DNA from: an uncultured Lachnospiraceae bacterium
GTDB lineage: Bacteria; Bacillota; Clostridia; Lachnospirales; Lachnospiraceae
Length of the DNA stretch: 64,000 nucleotides
Assembly (NCBI GenBank): GCA_900554205.1
Contig: USGM01000001.1
Location: 1 to 64,000 of the forward strand
Direction: 5' to 3'
Position numbers and translations under genes: made by a program. Below, in pieces: positions 9,953 to 17,766 of the stretch. The notes beneath the pieces were generated by a model. That model did not search any database and was not told where the DNA came from. It saw nothing but the letters and a program-made list of their open reading frames with translations. Positions within the stretch are counted from its first letter, which is position 1. Each line of letters starts with the position of its first letter.

Positions 9953-10576
9953 ATGGGAGACATGAGCCTTGAGCAGGTTACTGAGAGTTATTATGATGTC
10001 TTGAAGGAAATCGGAAATATCGGTGCCGGAAATGCAATGACGGCGTTGGCCCAGATGCTACAGAGCAAAGTGGATATGCGGGTTCCTCAGGTCAAGCTGC
10101 TTGATTTTTCCGAGGTCGGTGAAATCATGGGCGGTGAGGAACAGATCATGGCTGGTGTGCTTCTCGGTGTAGAGGGTGACATCACCGGCAGTATGATGTT
10201 CATGGTCGAGGAGAGCAGCGCAAGGCATCTGATCCAGAAGATCACGATGGGAATGCTGCCGGAGGGAGCTGAGTTTGAGGAGATGGGTCTGTCTGCCATG
10301 AAGGAGATGGGCAATATCATCACGGGCGCTTATCTGAATGCACTTTCCACGCTGACAAACCTTAAGATATTTCCGACACCGCCTGCACTGACGGTTGATA
10401 TGGCCGGGGCAATCCTGAGCGTTCCGGCAATTCAGTTTGGCATTTACGGAGATAAAATTCTGCTGATTCAGTCCCAGTTCTACGATGAAGTGGAACTGGA
10501 CGGATACTTTATTTTGATTCCGGATATGGAGTCCTATTCAAAGATTCTGACAGCCCTGGGGCTGCCTGTTGCGTAA
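9953..10576 (+). CDS. cheC: CheY-P phosphatase CheC
   Basis: A 207-residue CheC-family phosphatase. It has two copies of the active-site helix: EIGNIGAGNAMTALAQML near the N-terminus and EMGNIITGAYLNALS near residue 122, each with the E-x-x-N signature. Two intact sites indicate an active CheC rather than a CheX-type protein. CheC dephosphorylates CheY-P and, in Bacillus-type systems, also binds CheD, which is the next gene. A GGAG ribosome site lies 8 nt before the ATG. Confidence 0.95.
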   Translation: MGDMSLEQVTESYYDVLKEIGNIGAGNAMTALAQMLQSKVDMRVPQVKLLDFSEVGEIMGGEEQIMAGVLLGVEGDITGSMMFMVEESSARHLIQKITMGMLPEGAEFEEMGLSAMKEMGNIITGAYLNALSTLTNLKIFPTPPALTVDMAGAILSVPAIQFGIYGDKILLIQSQFYDEVELDGYFILIPDMESYSKILTALGLPVA

Positions 10577-10615
10577 AAAGGGATTGAGGATCAGAGAAAC
10601 GAGATATGGTGGGAT

Positions 10616-11107
10616 ATGAGTGAAATTATAAAAGTAGGAATGGCAGATCTGAAAACCTGTGTAAGCCCCGATGGAGTAACCACTCTGGGGCTTGGTTCGT
10701 GTGTCGGAATTGCTATTCGTGATCCAATGACAAAGATCGGCGGCTTGGCGCATATCATGCTGCCGGACAGCACGGCGATGAAGAATGGACAGCAGAATAT
10801 TGCCAAATTTGCGGACACAGGTATTGAGGAGCTTGTGCGTCAGATGGAGAAGCTCGGGGCGAAGCGGATACGTATGGTTGCCAAGATTGCCGGCGGAGCG
10901 ACAATGTTTACCTTTCAGGGGAGCAATAACGGAGTCGGGCAGGTCGGGGACAGAAATGTGGAGGCTACCAAGGCGAAGCTGAAAGAGATGAAGATTCCGA
11001 TTCTTGCAGAGGACACGGGGGCGAATTACGGGCGTACTGTAATTTTCTATCCAGAGACCGGTGAGTTCCATATCCGCGCGGTTGGCAAGGCGGAGACGAT
11101 CATCTGA
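10616..11107 (+). CDS. cheD: Chemoreceptor glutamine deamidase CheD
   Basis: A 163-residue deamidase that converts receptor glutamines to glutamates. The active-site Cys lies in TLGLGSCVGIAI and the His in GGLAHIMLPDS, both typical. The C-terminal part (GGATMF, GRTVIFYPETGE) matches the family. It directly follows cheC, whose product regulates CheD in Bacillus and Thermotoga. The ribosome site is weak (GGTGGG close to the ATG), and the start is chosen by family resemblance of the MSEIIKVGMADLK opening. Confidence 0.94.
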   Translation: MSEIIKVGMADLKTCVSPDGVTTLGLGSCVGIAIRDPMTKIGGLAHIMLPDSTAMKNGQQNIAKFADTGIEELVRQMEKLGAKRIRMVAKIAGGATMFTFQGSNNGVGQVGDRNVEATKAKLKEMKIPILAEDTGANYGRTVIFYPETGEFHIRAVGKAETII

Positions 11108-11123
11108 CGAGGGGAAGACAGAT

Positions 11124-11417
11124 ATGAACAGAAGAAGTTTACCTTTGGTATTGATGCTTCTGGCAGGTGCGGTTACCTGCATCATCACTTTCATACAGGA
11201 TTATCCAATCACGGAGAGACTTGTGATCCTTCTTGCTGTGCTTGTACTGTTCTATTTGCTTGGCAGCATTCTGGTCTGGACTCTGAATTTCTTTGACCAC
11301 CAGAATGACGAAAAGCGCAAGAGCGAAGGCGAGGTCATAGAGAAAGAGGCTTCGACGGAAGACGGAGAACAGAGTGACGAAGGTGGGAAGAGCGATTCGG
11401 GCAAGGAGGAAACGTAA
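11124..11417 (+). CDS. Small membrane protein of the fla/che operon
   Basis: A protein of 97 residues from the ATG at 11124, behind a GAGGGGAAG ribosome site. A longer in-frame reading from 11061 would overlap cheD and has no site. It has two hydrophobic segments (about residues 6-23 and 34-56), then a strongly acidic, Glu/Ser/Gly-rich cytoplasmic tail. No enzyme motif is visible. Small proteins at this spot, between cheD and the flagellar sigma factor, may be operon-specific membrane factors, but I cannot assign a role. Confidence 0.8.
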   Translation: MNRRSLPLVLMLLAGAVTCIITFIQDYPITERLVILLAVLVLFYLLGSILVWTLNFFDHQNDEKRKSEGEVIEKEASTEDGEQSDEGGKSDSGKEET

Positions 11418-11443
11418 GATAGACGAAAGGGGCGACAGGTTTC

Positions 11444-12217
11444 ATGGATGAGGCAGGCAGAAAGAGACTTCTGGAAGAGTATTCCAGAACGAGATCATCG
11501 GAAACCAGGGAAAAGATTATACTGGAATATGCTCCTCTTGTAAAGGTTGTCGCGGGACGTCTCGGTATGTATCTCGGCTATAATGTGGAGTACGAGGATC
11601 TTGTAAGCTATGGTATATTCGGACTGATAGATGCCATAGACAAATTTGACTGTCTGAAGGATGTAAAGTTTGAAACTTATGCAAGTCTAAGAATCAGGGG
11701 AGCGATTCTGGATCAGATCCGGAAGATGGACTGGATTCCGCGAACAATCAGACAGAAACAGAAGAAAATAGAGAATGTAATGAGAGAGATAGAGCAGAGC
11801 ACCGGACATGCGGCATCTGACGAGGAAATTGCGGTTGGGCTTGGCATCTCGGGAGAAGAATATCTGGAATGGCAGTCTCAGATGAAAATTACGGGTGTTG
11901 TCTCGTTGAATGAGTATATGGAGCAGGGGAGCGACGTGGCTCAGGACTACAACCGTCATACGACATCACGCTTTGAGGCACCCGAGGAGTGCGTGGAGAA
12001 GGAAGAACTGGCAAAGATGCTGGGCGAGGCTTTGGAGCTGCTCACCGAAAAGGAGCAGAAGGTCATTACACTCTACTATTATGAAGATCTGACGCTGAAG
12101 GAGATCAGCAACATTCTTGAGGTGTCGGAGTCGAGAGTTTCACAGCTCCATACCAGAGCATTACAGAAGATGAAGAAAAAAATGGGGAACTACATGGGAA
12201 TTTTGACAGACAACTGA
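11444..12217 (+). CDS. fliA: Flagellar sigma factor FliA (sigma-28)
   Basis: A 257-residue sigma-70-family factor that transcribes late flagellar and chemotaxis genes. Region 2 is recognisable (YEDLVSYGIFGLIDAIDKFD, FETYASLRIRGAILDQIRK, DWIPRTIRQ), region 3 follows, and region 4 contains LTLKEISNILEVSESRVSQ, a helix-turn-helix for -35 recognition. The length matches FliA/SigD. I saw no convincing sigma-28 promoter elsewhere in the window, so its targets probably lie outside it. No flgM anti-sigma gene is present here. Confidence 0.95.
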   Translation: MDEAGRKRLLEEYSRTRSSETREKIILEYAPLVKVVAGRLGMYLGYNVEYEDLVSYGIFGLIDAIDKFDCLKDVKFETYASLRIRGAILDQIRKMDWIPRTIRQKQKKIENVMREIEQSTGHAASDEEIAVGLGISGEEYLEWQSQMKITGVVSLNEYMEQGSDVAQDYNRHTTSRFEAPEECVEKEELAKMLGEALELLTEKEQKVITLYYYEDLTLKEISNILEVSESRVSQLHTRALQKMKKKMGNYMGILTDN

Positions 12218-12241
12218 CGATGTGTTGATGGAGAAAAGACT

Positions 12242-13834
12242 ATGCGGAATAGTTATTTTCAATTAGTGAATTGTGAGTCGGGATATGGTCTCAGAGTGTA
12301 TCCGGCGCTCGGAGCAGGGGAGGAAATCCAGATTCAGGAAATTCTGGATTATCTGGATGGATTTGGAATTGGATATGACAGGAACAGACTGGAACTGTTT
12401 CTGATGGATGTGGATAGCGAGAATGAGGTGTGCAGTATCGGCAAGGGGCAGTGCCCCAGTTATCCAGAATCCTATCATCTGGATATTTCGGCAGACGGAA
12501 TGCTGGTTACAGTGAGGTTCCTTCCGCCGACGGAGACCGGTGCAAGGCTGAGTTATAATGACTTTCTGCGCGATCTCAGAATGCGGAATATCGTTTATGG
12601 ATTACAGACGGAGGAGATACAGAAGCATTTCCAGTCCGAGGGAATCTATTGCACGGATATGATTCTGGCAAGAGGAAAGGAACCTGTCGCGGGGGTTGAT
12701 GCCAGTATCGAATACTTCTTTAATACGGAGGAACACCGCAGACCGGCAGTGCGTGAAGACGGGAGTGTTGACTTCTTCAAACTGACGACGATCAACCAGT
12801 GCCGCAAGGGGGATGCGCTTGCAAGGATCATTCCGGAGGTGCCCGGGATCGATGGCAGCGATGTGTTCGGAAAGAGTATCAAGGCGAAGGAGCCGAAGCA
12901 GGCCATACTGAAATTCGGCAGAAATATTTCCCTTTCCGACGATAGACGGACGATCTATACGATGGTTGATGGGCATGTGACACTGCTGGAGGACAAGGTT
13001 TTCGTTTCCGATGTCTATATGGTCAAGAATGTCGATGTTTCTACCGGCAATCTGGAATACGAGGGCAGCATCCAGATCGAGGGCAATGTTGCGGCAGGCT
13101 TTGAGGTCAAGGCGGGCGGAAATGTCATTGTAGACGGACTGGTTGAGAGCGCGAAGATCGTTGCCGGCGGGAAGATTATCATCGGAAAGGGGATGAACGG
13201 ATCGTCGGAGGGTATTTTAAAAGCAGGCGGAGATGTCGTTGTAAAATTCTTAGAGAATGCCCGCGTGGTGACGGGAGGCTATGTCCACACGGAGACTATC
13301 CTGCACAGCTATGTGTCTGCGGGAACTGAGGTCGTTGTGGAAGGAAAGCGCGGACTGATCGTCGGAGGGCATATTCAGGCAGCACAGAGAATCGAGGCCA
13401 GAAATATCGGTGCCAGCATGGGGGCACAGACGATTCTTGAGGTGGGTGTCAATCCCTTTATCAAGGAGCAGTACAACCGGGTGGAGAAGGCTGTCGCAGA
13501 TGTGACGAAGATGCTCCAGAATGCGGAGTCAGTCGCAAAGTCTTTCCGGGAAAAACAGGCGCAGGCACAGTACACGACATCACAGCTGCTGTATATCAAC
13601 AATTCCGTTGAGACCGTGAAGCAGAAAACTGCGGAACTGGAACAGCTCAAAAACCGTCTCGAAAAGCTGCGCCGCATGATGGAGATCCAGAAGGCGGCGG
13701 AGGTCGTGGTCAACAACGAGATGTTCCCGGGAACGACGATCATCATCGGAGATGCGGCACGGACGATCCAGACAAGCTATCATTATTGCAAGTTTATCAA
13801 GGAACAGGGAGAGATTAAGATGGCTGCCCTGTAG
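12242..13834 (+). CDS. FapA/DUF342 family polymer-forming protein
   Basis: A 530-residue DUF342 (FapA) protein. The N-terminal half includes the family segment around KKGDALARIIPEVPGIDGSD (loosely RKGDALARIIPEVPG here). The middle has Gly/Val repeats with right-handed beta-helix periodicity (EGNVAAGFEVKAGGNVIVDG, VAGGKIIIGKGM), then a long coiled coil (about 410-485). DUF342 proteins are common beside flagellar sigma-factor genes in Firmicutes, and a scaffold or cell-envelope role is suspected but not established. It is 24 nt after fliA with a GGAG site. Confidence 0.88.
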   Translation: MRNSYFQLVNCESGYGLRVYPALGAGEEIQIQEILDYLDGFGIGYDRNRLELFLMDVDSENEVCSIGKGQCPSYPESYHLDISADGMLVTVRFLPPTETGARLSYNDFLRDLRMRNIVYGLQTEEIQKHFQSEGIYCTDMILARGKEPVAGVDASIEYFFNTEEHRRPAVREDGSVDFFKLTTINQCRKGDALARIIPEVPGIDGSDVFGKSIKAKEPKQAILKFGRNISLSDDRRTIYTMVDGHVTLLEDKVFVSDVYMVKNVDVSTGNLEYEGSIQIEGNVAAGFEVKAGGNVIVDGLVESAKIVAGGKIIIGKGMNGSSEGILKAGGDVVVKFLENARVVTGGYVHTETILHSYVSAGTEVVVEGKRGLIVGGHIQAAQRIEARNIGASMGAQTILEVGVNPFIKEQYNRVEKAVADVTKMLQNAESVAKSFREKQAQAQYTTSQLLYINNSVETVKQKTAELEQLKNRLEKLRRMMEIQKAAEVVVNNEMFPGTTIIIGDAARTIQTSYHYCKFIKEQGEIKMAAL

Positions 13835-13857
13835 TCCGCGGGAAAGAAGGAACAGAT

Positions 13858-14175
13858 ATGGCATTCGGATCAATAGAACTGACAACTATTTCGAGGGCAC
13901 AGGATTATTCTGCAATCAAGCAGAATGAGGACAATAAAGCGCAGATTGATCAGGGAAACGGCATGATGCAGGTTCAGAAGCATGAACAGCAGCAGACAAA
14001 GGAAGTGCACAGGAGTGATGATGTGCAGTGGCACGAAAAAAAGCCGGATGCGCGTGAAAAGGGGAATGGGGAGTATAATGGCGACGGCGGAAGGCGGCGC
14101 AGCAAAAATTCCGGGGAACAAGTGGTAACGAAAGGAAAAGACGGCGTACAGCACGGGTTTGATATCAAGATCTGA
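13858..14175 (+). CDS. Hypothetical hydrophilic protein, fla operon
   Basis: A 105-residue soluble, Gln/Asp/Lys-rich protein with no membrane segment and no motif I recognise. It has an AAGGA ribosome site 7 nt before the ATG and lies 23 nt after the DUF342 gene, so it is co-transcribed with the flagellar genes. The central part (about 30-90) is low-complexity and probably disordered. The start and end (GSIELTTISRAQDY; GVQHGFDIKI) look the most constrained. Function unknown. Confidence 0.72.
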   Translation: MAFGSIELTTISRAQDYSAIKQNEDNKAQIDQGNGMMQVQKHEQQQTKEVHRSDDVQWHEKKPDAREKGNGEYNGDGGRRRSKNSGEQVVTKGKDGVQHGFDIKI

Positions 14176-14215
14176 CGGGGAAATTCGCTGATGATGCCGG
14201 AGAAGGAATACAGAA

Positions 14216-14980
14216 ATGGAAATCATGGAAATTGTCCTGTTGATTGCAGGCGGAGTTATATTTATCTTGAGCTTTCTGATACCGGGAGGTAAGGAAACAG
14301 CATCGGGACAGTCGGCAGAGCAGGCAAAAAAGGAGATATCCGACATGGTGGGCGCTGAGATGGAAAAGGTCAGAGGACATGTCGATGATGTCGTTGATGA
14401 GGCGGTGACCTATGCCACTGAGAAGACCGAGAGGGCGCTCGAGAGACTGACGAACGAAAAGATCATGGCGGTGAATGAGTATTCAGACACCGTGCTGGCG
14501 GAGATCCATAAGAACCACGAGGAGGCAATGTTCCTGTATGATATGCTGAACAACAAGCATGTCAATCTGAAAAACACGGTATCGGAAGTCAACCGCACCG
14601 TGAAAGAGGCTGAGGAGGCAGTGTCCGGTTTCCGCGCATTGACACCGGAAGCCCCGGAGAGCGGACAGAGCACGGGAACTGTGCAGTATACAGAAAAAGC
14701 AGCGTCGCAGGAGCAATCGGCAAAAGGGGCTGAGGCACCGGCGCATGATAAGCAGAAGCAGGCATACGGGGAAGAGGAGACCGGAAAGGCGGAGACCACG
14801 GATACAGAGCCGGTGGAGCGTGTCAGCTTTCTTCAGGAGGATCAGGCAGACGGGCGCAACAGCAACGAGCGGATTCTGGAGCTGTATAAACAGGGAAAGT
14901 CGAAGGTGGCGATCGCAAAGGAACTCGGACTTGGAGTCGGGGAGGTCAAGCTGGTGATAGACCTGTTTAAGAACCAGTAA
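14216..14980 (+). CDS. DUF6115-type membrane-anchored protein with C-terminal helix-turn-helix-like end
   Basis: A 254-residue protein with one N-terminal membrane segment (residues 4-22, IVLLIAGGVIFILSFLIPGG), a long helical, probably coiled-coil region (about 35-145), a Ser/Glu/Gly-rich linker, and a C-terminal 40-residue module (NERILELYKQGKSKVAIAKE...). The last module resembles a helix-turn-helix and matches my recollection of DUF6115 proteins of Clostridia. A membrane anchor plus this end suggests a structural adaptor, not a classical regulator (inference). It has an AAGGAA site before its ATG. Confidence 0.8.
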   Translation: MEIMEIVLLIAGGVIFILSFLIPGGKETASGQSAEQAKKEISDMVGAEMEKVRGHVDDVVDEAVTYATEKTERALERLTNEKIMAVNEYSDTVLAEIHKNHEEAMFLYDMLNNKHVNLKNTVSEVNRTVKEAEEAVSGFRALTPEAPESGQSTGTVQYTEKAASQEQSAKGAEAPAHDKQKQAYGEEETGKAETTDTEPVERVSFLQEDQADGRNSNERILELYKQGKSKVAIAKELGLGVGEVKLVIDLFKNQ

Positions 14981-14995
14981 GGAAGGAAGAAGAAA

Positions 14996-15508
14996 GTGAA
15001 ACTGAAATACTATCTGAGAGGGCTTGGTATCGGCATACTGGTGACGGCTCTGATTATGGGATTTACTACAAGGGACAGCAGACCGCTGACGGATGCCGAG
15101 ATCAAAGCAGCGGCGGCGGAGCTCGGCATGGTGGAGAGTGACTCGCTGAGACTGGCAGACCTGCCGCAGGAGCCGACACCGACACCGGAAATCACACCGG
15201 AGCCGACGAAGGAGCCCGAGACGACACCGGAGCCGGAAGCAACCACGGAATCCAGCGGGGAACCGGCAAAAGAACCGGAGACAACGCAGGAGTCCGGGAC
15301 AGATATTTCCGTCACGGTCAGTGCAGGCTCCGGCTCCAGAACTGTGTGCAACCGGCTGGAGGAGGTCGGTGTAATCACGGATGCAGCGGAGTTTGACAAA
15401 TATCTCTGCGATCAGGGCTACTCCAAAAGAATCTGCGTCGGTACCTTTGAGATTCCGGCAGACGCTTCATGGGAGGAAATCGCGAAAATCATTACAAGGT
15501 CAAAATAA
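14996..15508 (+). CDS. Membrane-anchored MltG/YceG-like LysM-type domain protein
   Basis: A 170-residue protein starting at GTG behind GGAAGGAAG. One membrane segment (about 7-22) is followed by a Pro/Thr/Glu repeat linker (about 55-100, repeated EPT/TPEP units) and a C-terminal 60-residue domain (GSGSRTVCNRLEEVGVI...) that resembles the N-terminal LysM-like subdomain of endolytic transglycosylase MltG. The catalytic MltG domain is absent, so it may bind peptidoglycan without cutting it. It is the last gene of the flagellar operon. Confidence 0.78.
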   Translation: MKLKYYLRGLGIGILVTALIMGFTTRDSRPLTDAEIKAAAAELGMVESDSLRLADLPQEPTPTPEITPEPTKEPETTPEPEATTESSGEPAKEPETTQESGTDISVTVSAGSGSRTVCNRLEEVGVITDAAEFDKYLCDQGYSKRICVGTFEIPADASWEEIAKIITRSK

Positions 15509-15518
15509 GACAGACAGC

Positions 15519-15550
15519 AGCAAAACAATAAGGAGTTTTTTTCTTTTGCT
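15519..15550 (+). terminator. Possible weak terminator of the flagellar operon
   Basis: AGCAAAA (15519-15525) can pair with TTTTGCT (15544-15550) around an 18-nt loop that contains a run of eight T. The stem is short and A/T-rich, so this is a tentative call based mainly on its position 11 nt after the last operon gene. Confidence 0.3.
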
Positions 15551-15661
15551 TAGTATGAAGTTAGGTCAGTACATTAACTTATCTGCAAAGGGAAGAAATT
15601 CCTTGTTTGCGTTATAGTGAACACGAGAAAGACGATACTGATATAAAATCCAAAAAACCCA

Positions 15662-15691
15662 TTGACAAGAATACTTGATCAAGAGTATCAT
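15662..15691 (+). promoter_or_regulatory. Predicted promoter for the small membrane protein gene
   Basis: TTGACA at 15662-15667 and TATCAT at 15686-15691 with an 18-nt spacer, about 65 nt before the gene at 15757. The 250 bases between the flagellar operon and this gene are AT-rich and contain nothing else I can name. Confidence 0.45.
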
Positions 15692-15756
15692 TAATAATGA
15701 GGAAAGCAAATGATAAAATTTCCTCCGGTATTAAGCGAAGAAAAAGGAATGAGAGG

Positions 15757-16176
15757 ATGAGAAGCATGAAAAAAAAGTTTTTGTCACCCCCTAAAATTTT
15801 CACCGGCTGCCTGCTTTTGTTATTTGTTGTGGGAATGCTTATATTGGTTCAGCACAGGATGACTGATTCGGCGATAGAAAGCACAATAAAACATAACAAC
15901 GAAAATTCAATACAGGAACAGCGTAATAAAATGGAAATAGAAATAATGCAGGCAATCAGTGATTATGACAAAGATAATATTAAAGATGTGTCCGTGTGTA
16001 CGGAAATGTCTGACAATGAAATTGTCTTTGCAAATATCTTCGTTGTGAGCAAAGTTCAAATAACGGATGCAGAGGAACAAAATAGAATAATTGATATAGC
16101 ATCAGAACTCTTCAATCTCGACAGAAAGAATATAGAAATACAATTCACGGGTAGCGAAGTACAGAACTTATATTGA
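15757..16176 (+). CDS. Small membrane-anchored protein, unknown function
   Basis: A protein of 139 residues from ATG 15757, with AAGGA 8 nt upstream. A longer in-frame start at 15697 and a shorter one at 15766 are possible. It has one membrane segment (about 13-31), then an extracytoplasmic helical region and a compact C-terminal alpha/beta part (VFANIFVVSKVQITDAEEQN...). The end resembles the small ring-building folds of spore proteins such as SpoIIIAF/AG only in general shape, so no function is assigned. It is more AT-rich than its neighbours and is paired with the next gene. Confidence 0.7.
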   Translation: MRSMKKKFLSPPKIFTGCLLLLFVVGMLILVQHRMTDSAIESTIKHNNENSIQEQRNKMEIEIMQAISDYDKDNIKDVSVCTEMSDNEIVFANIFVVSKVQITDAEEQNRIIDIASELFNLDRKNIEIQFTGSEVQNLY

Positions 16177-16220
16177 CCCAAAAGCAAAGTGAAAATTTTG
16201 AATAGGTGAAAGGAGAAAAA

Positions 16221-16676
16221 ATGAAAAAGAAAATGAAAAATGTATTGCAAATAACGTCGCTGATATTGTGTGCGGTCATGATGATAAATTTGTCAATAAT
16301 AGGAGTAAAAGCAGAAGAACTTCCTGATAAAGGGGAAATATATCAGGATACCGAACAGGGGAGATTTGTTAGTGATTTTGATGAGTACATGGCGCAATTA
16401 AACGCCGGAATAATTACACCTTATGATCCGGTAATAACGGGTGGAAATTCTGGGGTTGCAACTTGTGACTTGTCAGAACCGTCCAAGAAATGTAGTAATA
16501 TATTTGGTCATAAATGGGACGATAATTGGACAGCGTGGCAAGAAGTGAACAGGTACCACTACTCTGGGAGATCGTGTCTGGTTGTTATGGAAAGGTGGCA
16601 CTATTGTAAGAGGACACATTGCGGTGCTTCGCAAAAAGAAACGGATTATGTGTGGGTTACATGTAATCATCAATAA
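16221..16676 (+). CDS. Secreted Cys-rich small protein
   Basis: A protein of 151 residues from ATG 16221 behind AAAGGAG. It has a clear signal peptide: a Lys-rich start, a hydrophobic core (about 11-29) and likely cleavage near VKAEE. The mature part ends in a domain of about 75 residues with six Cys and several His/Trp (CSNIFGHKWDDNW, RWHYCKRTHCGA). The Cys spacing could form disulfides or bind a metal. I recognise no named family. It is followed by a strong terminator and shares an AT-rich patch with the preceding gene. Confidence 0.75.
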   Translation: MKKKMKNVLQITSLILCAVMMINLSIIGVKAEELPDKGEIYQDTEQGRFVSDFDEYMAQLNAGIITPYDPVITGGNSGVATCDLSEPSKKCSNIFGHKWDDNWTAWQEVNRYHYSGRSCLVVMERWHYCKRTHCGASQKETDYVWVTCNHQ

Positions 16677-16727
16677 CAGACATACAATACCAGTACATAA
16701 AATGTCAGCTTATTGCGAAATATCAAA

Positions 16728-16754
16728 GAAAAACCTCTTGCCAAGAGGTTTTTC
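16728..16754 (+). terminator. Rho-independent terminator, Cys-rich protein gene
   Basis: A perfect 12-bp stem (16728-16739 with 16743-16754) around a 3-nt GCC loop. The descending arm ends in TTTTTC. It lies 51 nt after the stop of the secreted protein gene, and the rpsB promoter overlaps it. Confidence 0.88.
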
Positions 16755-16766
16755 TTATGCTATAAT
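16738..16766 (+). promoter_or_regulatory. rpsB-tsf promoter
   Basis: TTGCCA at 16738-16743, a 17-nt spacer and a perfect TATAAT at 16761-16766, preceded by TG (extended -10). The -35 box covers the loop of the upstream terminator hairpin. Transcription should begin near 16773, giving a leader of about 145 nt before rpsB. Confidence 0.85.
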
Positions 16767-16788
16767 CCGAATGTTGTGACAAAAAACA

Positions 16789-16887
16789 CGTCTGATCATT
16801 TGGCAGTGGTGCTTCTGTGGAAAAGAGTCGCAAAGTCGCTGGCAGAGAGAACCGGGTTTTAACGCGATCCGGCGGAAAAATCAGACG
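16789..16887 (+). promoter_or_regulatory. Structured rpsB leader, candidate autoregulatory element
   Basis: CGTCTGAT (16789-16796) pairs perfectly with ATCAGACG (16880-16887), closing a domain of about 100 nt. Inside it, CCGG at 16852-16855 can pair with CCGG at 16869-16872. The closed domain ends 21 nt before the GGAGGT ribosome site. Ribosomal protein S2 leaders are autoregulated in several bacteria, and this one may be as well. I do not recognise a named class. Confidence 0.55.
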
Positions 16888-16917
16888 GAAGAATTCAACC
16901 AAACGGAGGTAGAAAAA

Positions 16918-17679
16918 ATGAGCGTTATTTCTATGAAGCAGTTACTTGAAGCAGGTGTTCATTTCGGACATCAGACCAGAAGATGGAACCCTAAGATGGC
17001 TCCCTACATCTTCACCGAGAGAAACGGTATCCACATCATTGATCTGCAGAAGTCTGTAGTAAAGGTAGATGAGGCATACAGAGCAATTTCCGAGATCGCT
17101 GCACAGGGTGGCACAATCCTGTTTGTCGGCACAAAGAAGCAGGCACAGGACGCTGTTAAGACCGAGGCAGAGCGTTGCGGAATGTACTATGTAAACGAGA
17201 GATGGCTGGGCGGTATGCTCACAAACTTCAAGACCATCCAGTCCCGCATTGCAAGACTTCATGCAATCGAGAAGATGTCTGAGGACGGAACCTTCGATGT
17301 ACTTCCCAAGAAGGAAGTTATCGAGCTGAAGAAGGAGTGGGAGAAGCTGGAGAAGAACCTTGGCGGTATCAAGAATATGTCCAGAATCCCTGACGCTATC
17401 TTTGTTGTGGATCCCAAGAAGGAGAGAATCTGCGTACAGGAGGCTCATTCCCTTGGAATTACACTGATCGGTATCGGCGATACCAACTGTGATCCCGAAG
17501 AGCTGGATTACATCATTCCCGGAAATGATGACGCTATCAGAGCCGTAAAGCTGATCGTTGCGAAGATGGCAGACGCTGTCATCGAGGCAAATCAGGGTGA
17601 GGCTGTCTATACAGAAGAGGCTGTAGCTACCGATGCTGAGAATGCAGAGGATATTGAGGAAGTTGCAGACGCTGAGTAA
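16918..17679 (+). CDS. rpsB: 30S ribosomal protein S2
   Basis: A 253-residue S2 protein of the small subunit. It starts [19 protein letters not shown] and has typical [31 protein letters not shown] and [12 protein letters not shown] segments. The C-terminus has an acidic tail (about 230-253) rich in Glu/Ala, as in many Clostridia. The ribosome site is ACGGAGGT. It is followed by tsf after 87 nt, the usual pairing. Codon use is that of a highly expressed gene. Confidence 0.98.
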   Translation: MSVISMKQLLEAGVHFGHQTRRWNPKMAPYIFTERNGIHIIDLQKSVVKVDEAYRAISEIAAQGGTILFVGTKKQAQDAVKTEAERCGMYYVNERWLGGMLTNFKTIQSRIARLHAIEKMSEDGTFDVLPKKEVIELKKEWEKLEKNLGGIKNMSRIPDAIFVVDPKKERICVQEAHSLGITLIGIGDTNCDPEELDYIIPGNDDAIRAVKLIVAKMADAVIEANQGEAVYTEEAVATDAENAEDIEEVADAE

Positions 17680-17766
17680 GGATGGCGCGGAACCGGCGGC
17701 AGATAAGATAAGTCGTCTGAGTCGCGGATAGGAACAGACAAATAACCGGGATGGAGGAAATAGAAA

